From Ruminococcus flavefaciens (GTDB taxonomy: Bacteria; Bacillota; Clostridia; Oscillospirales; Ruminococcaceae), in the NCBI GenBank assembly GCA_015067005.1, contig SVNH01000003.1, positions 62,001-126,000 on the forward strand: a stretch of DNA of 64,000 bases, given 5' to 3'. Positions 16,578-25,900 of the stretch are shown here, one piece after another. Numbering within the stretch: the stretch's first letter is position 1; each line of letters starts with the position of its first letter. Both the position numbers and the translations under genes were made by a program. Below the pieces are notes generated by a model. The model had not been told where the DNA came from. It saw only the letters and a list, made by a program, of their open reading frames with translations, and searched no databases.

Positions 16578-18098
16578 ATGAAAAAATTATTCTCATCAAT
16601 TTTATCGTGTGCTGTTTCAATGGCAATTACAGCCGGCGTATGCGTTATTCCTGCTTCAGATGCCGTTGGAACTGAAAAAACTGCTTTGGCGGAATCAAAA
16701 GCAGCAAGCTTAACATTAAAAAATCAGGAAGCTCCCACCATTGGTGAATTATTAGGTGAAGAGTTCAGATACGACCAGCAGAGCGCTCTTGAATCTCTGT
16801 CGGGTACTATTCCAAAGCTGCTTATCAATAACAACTCAGGCGCTTATAACTACGGCGATTTTCTCGATGCTAACAATAAAGCCGTATACAATGAATTCGT
16901 AAAACTCATCGCTCCTTCAACTGATCTCATAACAATTGAACTGCCTGAGCCTGTAACTATAAATACTTCTGTTCCTTATGAGCGCCTTTCCACAAACAAA
17001 ACAGACTTCGAGACTTATTCAGAAGCTGTATCAAAATGCTTCAATCCCGGAGTATGTGCTGCTTTGTTTGATATTCCGGATATATTCTGGCTCGATCAGT
17101 TCAATATGAAATTCGGTGTCAGATACTCCACCCGAGGCAATTTCATTTCCGGATACAAGATCACGATCTCCGCTCTCCAGCTTCAGGTCTCTTATTTTGA
17201 TGCTTTTAAGTCGCTCGAAGATGTAAACGAGTACCGCGAAAAGCTCGAACAGGCTGTTGCTGATTTCATGCCGGACGAAGATCTCACCCGATACGACAGG
17301 CTCAAAGAGCTTGAACGTACTATTTCCGAGTTCACATATTATGATACTGATGCTGATTTCTCAACGTCCGCTATCGGCGCTATGGTAAAGCCCGGCGTTG
17401 TCTGCGAAGGCTATTCCGAAGCATTCAAGCTTATGTGCGACCGCATGGACATCCCTTGTATATGCGTTGCAGGCAATCTGAATTCTGATTCCAGCAGCGG
17501 ACATATGTGGAATTACGTCCAGATGGACGACGGCAAATGGTACGGTATCGACCTTACTTGGGACGATGTTGACGGAAGCGGCGGAAAAGAGATCATATAC
17601 GATAACTTCCTGCGGGGTTCAGTAAAGATGTCGCAGAAGCATACTCCCGTAACTGAGTATCTGTACCTTACAATGCAGTACCCAGAGCTCTCAACTACCG
17701 ACTTCAACCCTTATTTAGTTTATTCCACAACAACCACAACTGCCACAACAACTTCTGAAATTGTAACAGAAATTGTGACCGACCCAGTTACAGATCCAAC
17801 TACAGATCCAACTACTGAACCAACTACTGAACCTATCACAGACCCGCCAACTGACCCAGTTACAGAAGACGTTACAACAGAACCAGTCATTGTTACCGAA
17901 ACAACCGAACCTACAACAGAAATCGTCTTCCCTGAAGGCGATGTGAATCACGACGGTGAAGTCACTATCTCAGATCTCGTTTATTGTATCCAGGCAGTTC
18001 TTGGTAAATGTGAGCCTAATTCCAGCTGCGACCTTACAGGAAACGGAAAGATCAACGGCTATGATGTGATAATACTGCGAAGGATAATTTTCAAATAA
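16578..18098 (+). CDS. Secreted transglutaminase-like protein with C-terminal dockerin
   Basis: A 506-residue exported protein with a signal peptide at about 1-38. A transglutaminase-like (papain-fold) core spans about 225-345. Its triad is visible as Cys in KPGVVCEGYSEAFKLM, His in SSGHMWNYVQM and Asp in WYGIDLTWDD. Residues 375-450 are a Thr/Pro/Asp linker of TTDPTT-type repeats. The last 55 residues are a type I dockerin with two Ca-binding loops (GDVNHDGEVTISDLV and DLTGNGKINGYDVI) and a short inter-repeat spacer. The dockerin would attach it to a cohesin on the cell-surface complex. Substrate (peptide or glycan crosslink) is unknown. GGAGG precedes the start. Single gene with own promoter and terminator. 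Confidence 0.92.
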   Translation: MKKLFSSILSCAVSMAITAGVCVIPASDAVGTEKTALAESKAASLTLKNQEAPTIGELLGEEFRYDQQSALESLSGTIPKLLINNNSGAYNYGDFLDANNKAVYNEFVKLIAPSTDLITIELPEPVTINTSVPYERLSTNKTDFETYSEAVSKCFNPGVCAALFDIPDIFWLDQFNMKFGVRYSTRGNFISGYKITISALQLQVSYFDAFKSLEDVNEYREKLEQAVADFMPDEDLTRYDRLKELERTISEFTYYDTDADFSTSAIGAMVKPGVVCEGYSEAFKLMCDRMDIPCICVAGNLNSDSSSGHMWNYVQMDDGKWYGIDLTWDDVDGSGGKEIIYDNFLRGSVKMSQKHTPVTEYLYLTMQYPELSTTDFNPYLVYSTTTTTATTTSEIVTEIVTDPVTDPTTDPTTEPTTEPITDPPTDPVTEDVTTEPVIVTETTEPTTEIVFPEGDVNHDGEVTISDLVYCIQAVLGKCEPNSSCDLTGNGKINGYDVIILRRIIFK

Positions 18099-18129
18099 TT
18101 TCTTCACTTTTTTCATAATCCATAACTCC

Positions 18130-18167
18130 AAAAATCTCTGGGTACGATCTTGTACCCAGAGATTTTT
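18130..18167. terminator. Terminator between transglutaminase-dockerin and EAL genes
   Basis: The stem AAAAATCTCTGGGTAC / GTACCCAGAGATTTTT encloses a six-base loop. A/T tracts on both sides allow bidirectional use; the EAL stop is at 18178. Confidence 0.9.
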
Positions 18168-18177
18168 GGCTTACATA

Positions 18178-20103
18178 TCATAAAGATGCGCTTTGAATAA
18201 AGTCTACAAAATTACGCTCGGAAAGCGGTCGCGAGAAATAATACCCCTGAAGATAATCAACGCCAAGAGGTTCAAGCAGCTTTATCTGCTCGGCAGTCTC
18301 AACGCCTTCTATAAGTATCTTCCGGTTCATCTGTCTGAACATACGAACGCTGGATTCAAGCATTATATAGCCTATCTTGCTCTGTTCAGCGCCCCGAAGT
18401 ATACTCTTGTCTATCTTGATAACATCAAGATTGAGTGAAAGTATAGCATTCATATTGGAATATCCCGTTCCGTAATCATCCATCGAGAACTGGAAGCCCT
18501 CATTTTTCAGATCGCTTATAACACGGCTCAGCAGCAGATAATCATCAGCCGCTATTGACTCAGTTATCTCGAAATTCAGGAAGCTTTTTTCGACTCCTGC
18601 CTCTTCAACTATCTTGTTGATATGTTCAACAAATCCCGGCTTCATGCACTCAAGCACGGACAAATTGACGTTTATGCAGTCCATACCATATTTTCGCGGA
18701 ATACCGCTCTTTATAAAACGGCAGACCTCTTTAAGCACAAAATCGTCTATCGAGTCTATAACTCCCATACGTTCTGCAACAGGTATGAATTCATCCGGAA
18801 ATACATTTCCGAGTTCACGGTCATGCATACGCACAAGAGCCTCAGCTCCGTGAAGCTTATTTCCGCGCATATAGTAGGTAGGCTGAAAATGCACCTCGAA
18901 GCTGTTTTCTTCAAGTCCGCGTGATACCGCGCTTTCAACTGCCGAACGTCTGAGGAGGTATTCAAGATCAGTATCAGCGAGTATCTTTTTATCAGTATCC
19001 GCAGGCACAGGACCGTCAAGCATACTGAATGTAGCCGTAGAACCGCTCAGTCTTCCCGGAATATCAGCTATCATTATAACGTTTGTCAGTATAACTTCCA
19101 TATCATGGTATTTCCACTGTGAATCAAAACGCTGGCTGATAGTCTCAGCAACCCCCATTACCTCTTCTTCCTTTTTATCAGGTATAAGCAATGCGATCGT
19201 ACAGGAATTTATGTTGTATGTATTGTACTTCGGGAGCAGTGATTTCAAGTATTCGGCAATGAGCGATACTATCACATCGGTATTCTCATATCCCGCTGCC
19301 TTCGATACAAGTTCAGCATTAGTTATACGTATACCAACTACAAACACCGGACATCTGTTGACTTTGAAGCTTTTTATATCTGCTCTGAATGCTCTTCTGT
19401 TATATAATCCGGTATCACCGTCTATACGGTCATCCTCATTCTCAACAAGGAACATTATTCCGATAAGTCCGAGGGATTCCGACATTAATTCGACCTGTAT
19501 CCGGCTCGATAGCAGCTGAACTGTGATGCCAATAACTATCAGCACTACAAAATAAGTAAGTGATGTCCTCTTTCTCGAGTTAAGTGCTCTCCAAGAACAT
19601 TTCATCCTTGATATCGCAAGCACAAAGAATACCGTCATTACACCGTATATCAGGTATTCCGCCCAGTTACGCGTGAAATTTCTTTCAGAATCATAATAAT
19701 ACACAAACGATGTCAGCGGATTCGTGAGGACAAGCAATTCCACAAATGCAAACAGCACCGCTATCAACCGGTTTGCAAAATTGCGGTAATACGCACGCGC
19801 TCCGCTTACACACACTACATAATAGTAAAACAGCGGACATAGTGAAAGATGCGTAATAAAATAGAGAAAATCCTTAACACGTACTATCCAGAAAACAAAA
19901 TCCGAATCCATTTTTGTTATTATTGCTATCTCACTGAACGCCTCGCCTAAGGCATTCATACCTATTATAATAGAAACGAGCATAAATATCTTATTGTTTA
20001 TCTTATTGACATGATGGAGCATGACAGAAAACAGCAAGCAAGTAAAACTTATCAGCATCGCAGAAATGTTAAACGCAAGGTCAAGTTCATCCAAACCTTC
20101 CAT
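18178..20103 (-). CDS. Membrane GGDEF-EAL protein, probable c-di-GMP phosphodiesterase
   Basis: A 641-residue protein with a seven-helix N-terminal membrane sensor (about 8-220). It is followed by a GGDEF-like domain that keeps DTGLYNRRAF but has lost the GGDEF signature; the corresponding strand reads NSCTIALLIPDKKEE. The C-terminal EAL domain is intact in key motifs: EAL near 420, NFEITES, DDYGTGYSNM, IKIDKSIL, EGVETAEQ and the terminal YFSRPL. Hydrolysis of c-di-GMP with a regulatory pseudo-GGDEF is the likely role; the sensed signal is unknown. The start at 20103 follows GGGCGGAG; the frame extends 11 codons further up without one. Monocistronic. Confidence 0.92.
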   Translation of the reverse strand: MEGLDELDLAFNISAMLISFTCLLFSVMLHHVNKINNKIFMLVSIIIGMNALGEAFSEIAIITKMDSDFVFWIVRVKDFLYFITHLSLCPLFYYYVVCVSGARAYYRNFANRLIAVLFAFVELLVLTNPLTSFVYYYDSERNFTRNWAEYLIYGVMTVFFVLAISRMKCSWRALNSRKRTSLTYFVVLIVIGITVQLLSSRIQVELMSESLGLIGIMFLVENEDDRIDGDTGLYNRRAFRADIKSFKVNRCPVFVVGIRITNAELVSKAAGYENTDVIVSLIAEYLKSLLPKYNTYNINSCTIALLIPDKKEEEVMGVAETISQRFDSQWKYHDMEVILTNVIMIADIPGRLSGSTATFSMLDGPVPADTDKKILADTDLEYLLRRSAVESAVSRGLEENSFEVHFQPTYYMRGNKLHGAEALVRMHDRELGNVFPDEFIPVAERMGVIDSIDDFVLKEVCRFIKSGIPRKYGMDCINVNLSVLECMKPGFVEHINKIVEEAGVEKSFLNFEITESIAADDYLLLSRVISDLKNEGFQFSMDDYGTGYSNMNAILSLNLDVIKIDKSILRGAEQSKIGYIMLESSVRMFRQMNRKILIEGVETAEQIKLLEPLGVDYLQGYYFSRPLSERNFVDFIQSASL

Positions 20104-20190
20104 ATCTCCGCCCCCCTTCAAAGGACAATACTGCACGATTAACGCTTCTATAATATCACAATTAGTATATTTGCTCTATTTACTAAAGTT

Positions 20191-20219
20191 ATTATATCAC
20201 AATTTATGCAAACTGTCAA
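20191..20219 (-). promoter_or_regulatory. Sigma-A promoter of the EAL gene
   Basis: Reading leftward: perfect TTGACA (20219-20214), 17 bases, TATAAT (20196-20191), with TG one base before the -10. Confidence 0.85.
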
Positions 20220-20333
20220 GGGATGGCAATTGTACGCTATGTTAACTTGTTTGATATGTTGACTTAAAAATTTGAAGCATACATTATAAATACGAAATAA
20301 TATCAGTATTCCTATAAAAACTAAAAAAAGTGC

Positions 20334-20362
20334 TTGACTTTTGGAAGAGGATGTGTTATAAT
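20334..20362 (+). promoter_or_regulatory. Sigma-A promoter of the rpmG-secE-nusG-rplK-rplA unit
   Basis: TTGACT (20334-20339), 17 bases, TATAAT (20357-20362). The leader before rpmG is about 95 bases. Confidence 0.82.
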
Positions 20363-20461
20363 ATGTTTACCTCGTATGGGGTATTATTTTTTTGCCCGCG
20401 AGGGAGGCAAACAACCTATTCTCCGCTCGCCGGAGGAAGTATTAATTCAGGAGGTGCCGAT

Positions 20462-20611
20462 ATGAGAGTTAAAATCACTTTGGCTTGTACTGAGTGCAAG
20501 CAGAGAAACTACGTTTCCAAGAAGAACAAGAAGAATGACCCTGACAGAATCGAAATGATGAAGCATTGTAAATTCTGCCGCAAGCACACTCTTCATAAGG
20601 AAACTAAGTGA
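20462..20611 (+). CDS. rpmG: 50S ribosomal protein L33
   Basis: A 49-residue zinc-type L33. [16 protein letters not shown] and [15 protein letters not shown] give the two C-x2-C knuckles of the Zn-binding (C+) form. AGGAGG lies upstream of ATG 20462; the longer upstream frame is leader sequence. It is the first gene of the secE-nusG unit, as is common in Clostridia. Its stop overlaps the region just before secE. Confidence 0.97.
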   Translation: MRVKITLACTECKQRNYVSKKNKKNDPDRIEMMKHCKFCRKHTLHKETK

Positions 20612-20628
20612 TCGGAAGGAGTATTTTT

Positions 20629-20856
20629 ATGGCTAAGGATACAACTTCAGAAAAGAAGTCCGAGAAGAAAAAGCAGAGTAAGATCGGCAAATGGTTCAAG
20701 GACCTCAAGATCGAATTCAAAAAGGTCGTATGGCCTACAAAGCAGACAGTTGCAAACAACACTTCCGTTGTTGTGGGCGTTATCGTCCTTTCAGCTGTTG
20801 TCGTTGGTGCGCTCGATGAGGGCTTCCTCGCTCTTTTCCGTGCTATCTATCACTAA
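20629..20856 (+). CDS. secE: Preprotein translocase subunit SecE
   Basis: A 75-residue SecE. A basic N-terminus (KKSEKKKQSK) is followed by the amphipathic helix KWFKDLKIEFKKVVWPTKQT, with the conserved W-P, and a single transmembrane helix (about 46-66). It is the essential SecYEG translocon subunit. The start at 20629 follows GGAAGGAG; the frame extends seven codons further into the rpmG stop region. 24 bases before nusG. Confidence 0.96.
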   Translation: MAKDTTSEKKSEKKKQSKIGKWFKDLKIEFKKVVWPTKQTVANNTSVVVGVIVLSAVVVGALDEGFLALFRAIYH

Positions 20857-20880
20857 TAAGGGATTCTAAGGAGGATTATT

Positions 20881-21408
20881 ATGTCAGAAGCGGCTAAGTG
20901 GTACGTTATCCACACTTATTCAGGCTACGAAAATAAGGTTGCCCAGAATATTGAAAAGGTTGTAGAAAACCGTAAGCTTCATGATCTCATCCAAGAAGTC
21001 AGAGTTCCTACTCAGACTGATACAGAGTATACCGACGGAAAATCTAAAGACGTTGAACACAAGACCTTCCCGGGATATGTTCTCGTCAAAATGATCGTTA
21101 CTGACGATTCATGGTATGTTGTCAGAAATACAAGAGGCTGCACAGGCTTCGTAGGTCCTGCTTCAGAGCCTACTCCCCTTTCGGAAAAGGAAGTTGAACA
21201 GCTCTTCGGTATCGATACTTCTACTGTTACCGCTAACTTCAAGGTCGGCGACAGAGTTCAGATCTCAGGTACTGCTATGGATGGCTTCATAGGCGTCGTT
21301 CAGAACATCAACTTCGAGGATCGTTCAGTTGACCTTCTGGTCTCAATGTTCGGTCGTGAAACCCCCACTACACTGCCTTTAACTCAGGTGATCTTGGTGG
21401 AGGACTGA
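20881..21408 (+). CDS. nusG: Transcription termination/antitermination protein NusG
   Basis: A 175-residue NusG. The NGN domain has KWYVIHTYSGYENKVAQNI and TFPGYVLVKM. WYVVRNTRGCTGFVG is the RNAP-contacting segment. The C-terminal KOW domain is VGDRVQISGTAMDGFIGVVQNI. It links RNA polymerase to the ribosome or Rho. AAGGAGG ribosome binding site. Standard position between secE and rplK. Confidence 0.97.
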   Translation: MSEAAKWYVIHTYSGYENKVAQNIEKVVENRKLHDLIQEVRVPTQTDTEYTDGKSKDVEHKTFPGYVLVKMIVTDDSWYVVRNTRGCTGFVGPASEPTPLSEKEVEQLFGIDTSTVTANFKVGDRVQISGTAMDGFIGVVQNINFEDRSVDLLVSMFGRETPTTLPLTQVILVED

Positions 21409-21455
21409 TACGTTAATCGTATTAATTCAGGTCAAAAAGAAGCCGCTTGGCTTCA

Positions 21456-21495
21456 GTGGGAGAGGTAAAATAATTCTTGCCTCGCCATTTACCAC
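21456..21495 (+). promoter_or_regulatory. Putative L1-binding mRNA element before rplK
   Basis: GTGGGAG (21456-21462) and TTACCAC (21489-21495) can pair as the closing stem of the L1-stalk-like motif used by ribosomal protein L1 for feedback repression. It ends 20 bases before the rplK start. The same pair of sequences recurs before rplA. Confidence 0.6.
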
Positions 21496-21515
21496 ATTTA
21501 TGGAGGTGCGAATAC

Positions 21516-21941
21516 ATGGCACAGAAAGTAGTTGGCTACATTAAGCTTCAGATCGCAGCAGGAAAGGCTACTCCTGCACCGCCTGTTGGTCCGGCACTCG
21601 GTCAGCACGGCGTAAACATCATGGCATTCACAAAGGAATTCAACGAGAGAACTAAGAACGACATCGGTATGATCATCCCTGTTGTTATCACAGTTTATGC
21701 TGACCGTTCATTCTCTTTCATCACTAAGACTCCGCCAGCAGCTGTTCTTATCAAGAAGGCTTGCAACATCAACAGCGGTTCTGGTGTTCCTAACAAGACT
21801 AAGGTCGCTAATATCACTAAAGAACAGGTTCAGAAGATCGCTGAGACCAAAATGCCTGACCTCAATGCAGGTTCTCTCGAAGCTGCTATGAGCATGATCG
21901 CTGGTACAGCTCGTTCTATGGGCGTTGTAGTTGTTGACTAA
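21516..21941 (+). CDS. rplK: 50S ribosomal protein L11
   Basis: A 141-residue L11 in full: [33 protein letters not shown] in the N-terminal domain, and the rRNA-binding C-terminal domain with [24 protein letters not shown]. The start at 21516 follows TGGAGGTG. It forms the base of the GTPase-associated centre. 127 bases before rplA. Confidence 0.98.
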   Translation: MAQKVVGYIKLQIAAGKATPAPPVGPALGQHGVNIMAFTKEFNERTKNDIGMIIPVVITVYADRSFSFITKTPPAAVLIKKACNINSGSGVPNKTKVANITKEQVQKIAETKMPDLNAGSLEAAMSMIAGTARSMGVVVVD

Positions 21942-21994
21942 TTATTAATTATTGAATGATGAAGGAACGTTTCCGTTCCGTTCAGAGTTCTATT

Positions 21995-22048
21995 GGTGGG
22001 AGGAAAATTCCGCTAACCGGTTAAGCTATAAGCAGCCGGTATTACCAC
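21995..22048 (+). promoter_or_regulatory. Putative L1-binding mRNA element before rplA
   Basis: GGTGGGAG (21995-22002) and ATTACCAC (22041-22048) form a closing stem. An inner CCGG-type hairpin lies between them. Same motif as upstream of rplK; 20 bases before the L1 start. A second small hairpin (GGAACG / CGTTCC) lies just upstream near 21964-21979. Confidence 0.6.
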
Positions 22049-22067
22049 TTAAATAGGAGGAAATATA

Positions 22068-22763
22068 ATGAAACACGGCAAAAAATATGTTGACAGCGCT
22101 AAGGCTGTTGATTATGCAAAGCAGTATGAGTCCGCTGAGGCTCTGGATTTAGTTTGCAAGAACGCAAAGGCTAAGTTCGATGAAACTATCGAAGCTCACA
22201 TCCGTCTCGGCGTTGACTCTCGTCACGCTGACCAGCAGGTTAGAGGCGCTGTTGTTCTCCCTAACGGTACAGGTAAAACTGTTCGTGTATGCGTATTCTG
22301 CAAGGAAGATAAGTATGAGGCTGCTAAGTCCGCTGGCGCTGAATTCGTTGGCGGTCAGGATCTCGTTGATAAGATCATGAAGGAAAACTGGATGGACTTC
22401 GACGTTGTTGTTGCTTCACCTGACATGATGGGACTCGTTGGTCGTCTCGGTAAGGTTCTCGGTCCTCGCGGACTTATGCCAAACCCGAAGGCTGGTACTG
22501 TAACACCTGATGTTGCAAAGGCTGTAACAGAGGCTAAGGCAGGTAAGATCGAGTATCGTCTTGATAAGACAAACATCATCCACTGTCCTATCGGTAAGGC
22601 TTCATTCGGCGCTGCTAAGCTCGAAGAGAACTTCTCAACTCTTATGGAAGCTATCGTTAAGGCTAAGCCAGCAGCAGCTAAGGGTGCATACCTCAAGAGC
22701 TGCACAGTAACTTCTACTATGGGACCTGGCGTTCCAGTTGCTACTGCAAAGTACGGAGTTTGA
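22068..22763 (+). CDS. rplA: 50S ribosomal protein L1
   Basis: A 231-residue L1. N-terminal [12 protein letters not shown], domain I/II motif [24 protein letters not shown], and [26 protein letters not shown], the family signature. It is the ribosomal L1-stalk protein and mRNA repressor. AGGAGG upstream. The unit ends here with a strong terminator; the usual next genes rplJ and rplL are not in the window. Confidence 0.98.
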   Translation: MKHGKKYVDSAKAVDYAKQYESAEALDLVCKNAKAKFDETIEAHIRLGVDSRHADQQVRGAVVLPNGTGKTVRVCVFCKEDKYEAAKSAGAEFVGGQDLVDKIMKENWMDFDVVVASPDMMGLVGRLGKVLGPRGLMPNPKAGTVTPDVAKAVTEAKAGKIEYRLDKTNIIHCPIGKASFGAAKLEENFSTLMEAIVKAKPAAAKGAYLKSCTVTSTMGPGVPVATAKYGV

Positions 22764-22779
22764 TCACAATATCGCAAAT

Positions 22780-22812
22780 TAAGCCGTCTGGTTAATACCA
22801 GACGGCTTTTTG
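22780..22812 (+). terminator. Terminator after rplA
   Basis: Stem AAGCCGTCTGGT / ACCAGACGGCTT followed by a T-run, 17 bases after the rplA stop. Confidence 0.92.
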
Positions 22813-22881
22813 TTGTACTCCCACGCACACACATAATACTCTAAAATCTACAAACATATACTCATGATAATATAGAAAAAA

Positions 22882-22905
22882 TAAGGGACGCCGAAGCGTC
22901 CCTTA
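22882..22905 (-). terminator. Terminator of the first GH9-dockerin gene
   Basis: Stem TAAGGGACGC / GCGTCCCTTA with a four-base loop. On the minus strand it is followed by a T-rich tract, 13 bases after the stop. Confidence 0.85.
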
Positions 22906-22917
22906 AAATATTGTTAA

Positions 22918-25900
22918 TTACTTCTTATTAGCAGGTGTGAGGTCTGTAACAAGCTTGAGTGTGTACTGCTGAACAAGGAGAGCGTCCTTAAGATCGATAC
23001 CGTTGCCGTTGGATTCAACGTCAGCATTGATCTCACCGTCTGCAGTGATGCGGTTTTCAGTATCTGAACCCTTAATGCCATACTTACCAGGGTTAAGTGC
23101 ATCCTGCATAATGAGAACTACGTCAGGCATATTAACGTCGCCATCGCAGTTAGCGTCACCCCAAACGATCTTCTTGTTGCTTGAAGACTCATCAGATGTT
23201 GGCTCTATATCACCAGCATTTGGAGCAACATCATCCATGAATGAAGCCATCCAAGCAAGTGGAGCATTCCAGTTGATTGTTACTTCGTTTGTTGACCATG
23301 ACTCAGCACTATCAACATAGCACTTCTGGCTTGCGAGTGTGCCTCTCTTATAGCCGAGACCGCCGATGTATGGATCCTGCATACCAGCACCAGGACCACC
23401 GGAAAGGATTCCGTTAGGAGCCATTGGGAATTCAGGTGAAATTCCGTAAGCCCAGAATCTGTGGTGAGGATATGTAAGAGTTACATCACCGTAACCAGTT
23501 ACATATGAGAAGCAGAGACCGTTACGTCCGAAGATATAGTCCATAGCCTCAGAAGCACCGTTGATGTACTTCTTCTGACCTGTTGAATCGTAAGCATAAG
23601 CCATAACGATTGCGTTGTTGATTACGAATGAGTTTGAACCCCACTCATAACCTGTAACTACTTCATCACCGATGTTGATCGGATCAGTAAATGTTGAACC
23701 GTGGTAAGGAATACCCATACCCTGAGCAGCTTCTTCCTTGATGTAAACATCAGCAGCCTTAGCGATAGAATCCTTTACGCTCTTAGCCTGAGCATCAGTA
23801 AGCTTCTTGGAGTTGAGGTAAAGTGAGAGTGTACCAAGACCTGATGTACAGCCCCAGTTGAATGAGCTGAGTGATCCCTTATTCTCACCACCGCCGAGGT
23901 TAGATGTAAGGCTGAATGCCTTATCATTGCCTGTGCTGTCGTTCGGGTTCTTATATTCCTGCATAAAGTCGTAGTAATCAGCGCTTGTATCACCAGTTGT
24001 TGCGAAGAGTTCGCAAGCAGCCCAGTAAGCGTCATCAGCTACGTAAGAGTCACCATAAGCACCGCCGCCGATAGCCTGATCGAGTGGAGCAAAGTAGATA
24101 TCGCCAGACGGATTCTCATCTGTCTTAGCCTTACCTTCCTTGACATTCCAGCTATCCTTCATCTTGTAGATAACATCCCAGCTCTTCTGAGCGTTCTCAA
24201 GACAAGTCTTTGCATATGATGCATCGTAGTCCGCCCAGAGACGTGAAGCCTGTGCAGCACAAGCGATCATATTGAATGTAGCAGCATAAGTAGCTGGCTT
24301 AACGATACGATACTTCTTGATGTCCTCAAATCCTTCGTACTTCCAAGCGTGGATACCAAGACCTGTCCACTTATAGTCGTGGAGCTTGTGGTAAACCATA
24401 CCTGCATCATAGTACGGATCATCAGATGTAGCAGTCATCTTGAACATCCAATCGAGTTCAACTCTTGCTTCATCGAGAATATCCGGAACCTTATCTCCGC
24501 CTTCCGGAATCTTCATAGCATCCTCAGTCCACTTAGCATCCTTACCGATGTGCTTAGAGAACTCAAATGCGTTCTGAAGTGTCCAAACAGATACACCGCC
24601 GTTAACAACGTATTTACCGTGGTCACCAGCATCGTACCAACCGCCTGTACCGTCGATTGAGTACTTAGTCTTGATCTCGTCAGTGCTCATGTAAGCCTTA
24701 ACCCAGTCAGGCTGAACGTTAGCTGTATCAGTACCGTGACCGTACTGTGAGTGAGCGAGCTTAGCCTTTCCTGTATTTCCGTCAGCATCAGGCTCTGTAT
24801 CCTTAGGATTGCATGATGTGATGTACTTTTCTTCGATCGGAACACCAGAACGGTTCTGGTAGTAGTAGTTCATAGCGTCAGCGAGAAGTCCCTTATAAAC
24901 ATCGTTGCTGATCTCGAACTCGAAGCTGCGGTTAACAACATAGTCCTTCTCTGTTACCCAGTTCTTCCAGATAACCTCATCGCCCTTGATAGTTGTATCG
25001 TAAGCGCCCTTTGTCTTACCAGACTGTGTGCCCTTGATACCTGTGCTATCCTTTACGAAGATAGTATACTTACCAGGCTCTGTGAACTCTGAGAAGTCGA
25101 TGATATGTACATTAGCACCAGTATCCTTGTACTTTGTACGTGTTTCATCGCCAACCTTGATGTCCTCTGTCTTGGATGTACCAGAATCCGGATCTGCACC
25201 GAATACAGTAGTCTTTCCGCCCCATACCTTCTTACCTGAAGAATCCTGAACCTCGAACTCGAGCGGCTCAGAAGCATCTGTTACGTAAGAAGCCTTCTTA
25301 TTGAGATTTGAATAATAACCAACCTGGTTGAGACGAACGTTGCTCTGTGGTCTTACAACACCGAACTCGTTTGTCTTATCGAAATCCCATTCATTGCTTG
25401 TTTCATCAACGAGTGAGAGGCTCTTGAAGCTGATTGTTGAACCCTTCTTGAAGCCAGTATCCGAGCCGCCGTGCTCATTGCCGCCTGCTGTACCAACGTG
25501 GTTAGCATAGTGGAAAGCCCACTCAGCAACATCAAGAGTCTGATCAGCAGTAAATGTATCTGTACCCTTTACTGTTTCGCCAGCCTTAACCTGTAATGGC
25601 TGCCATGCCTGACCAGAAATATTGTGCCATACTTCGATCTTACCAGCATAGTTACCGATCTTAGCATAGATCCAACCATCTGTATCAGCTGTGAATTCCC
25701 AGCTTATAGTATATTTGTGACCTGACTCAATGTGGAGACCTCTGTGACGAAGCTGAAGATCCCATCTACCCTCAAGGCCCTTCTCATTATCGATGTGTAC
25801 ATTGTAAGTATCGCCATCAATGTCGAAGTGCTGCTTAGCAGGGTTTGTTTCGCAGGTGTGCCATGGAAGACCAGCGCCTTCCTCAAAGTCAGTACGTCCG

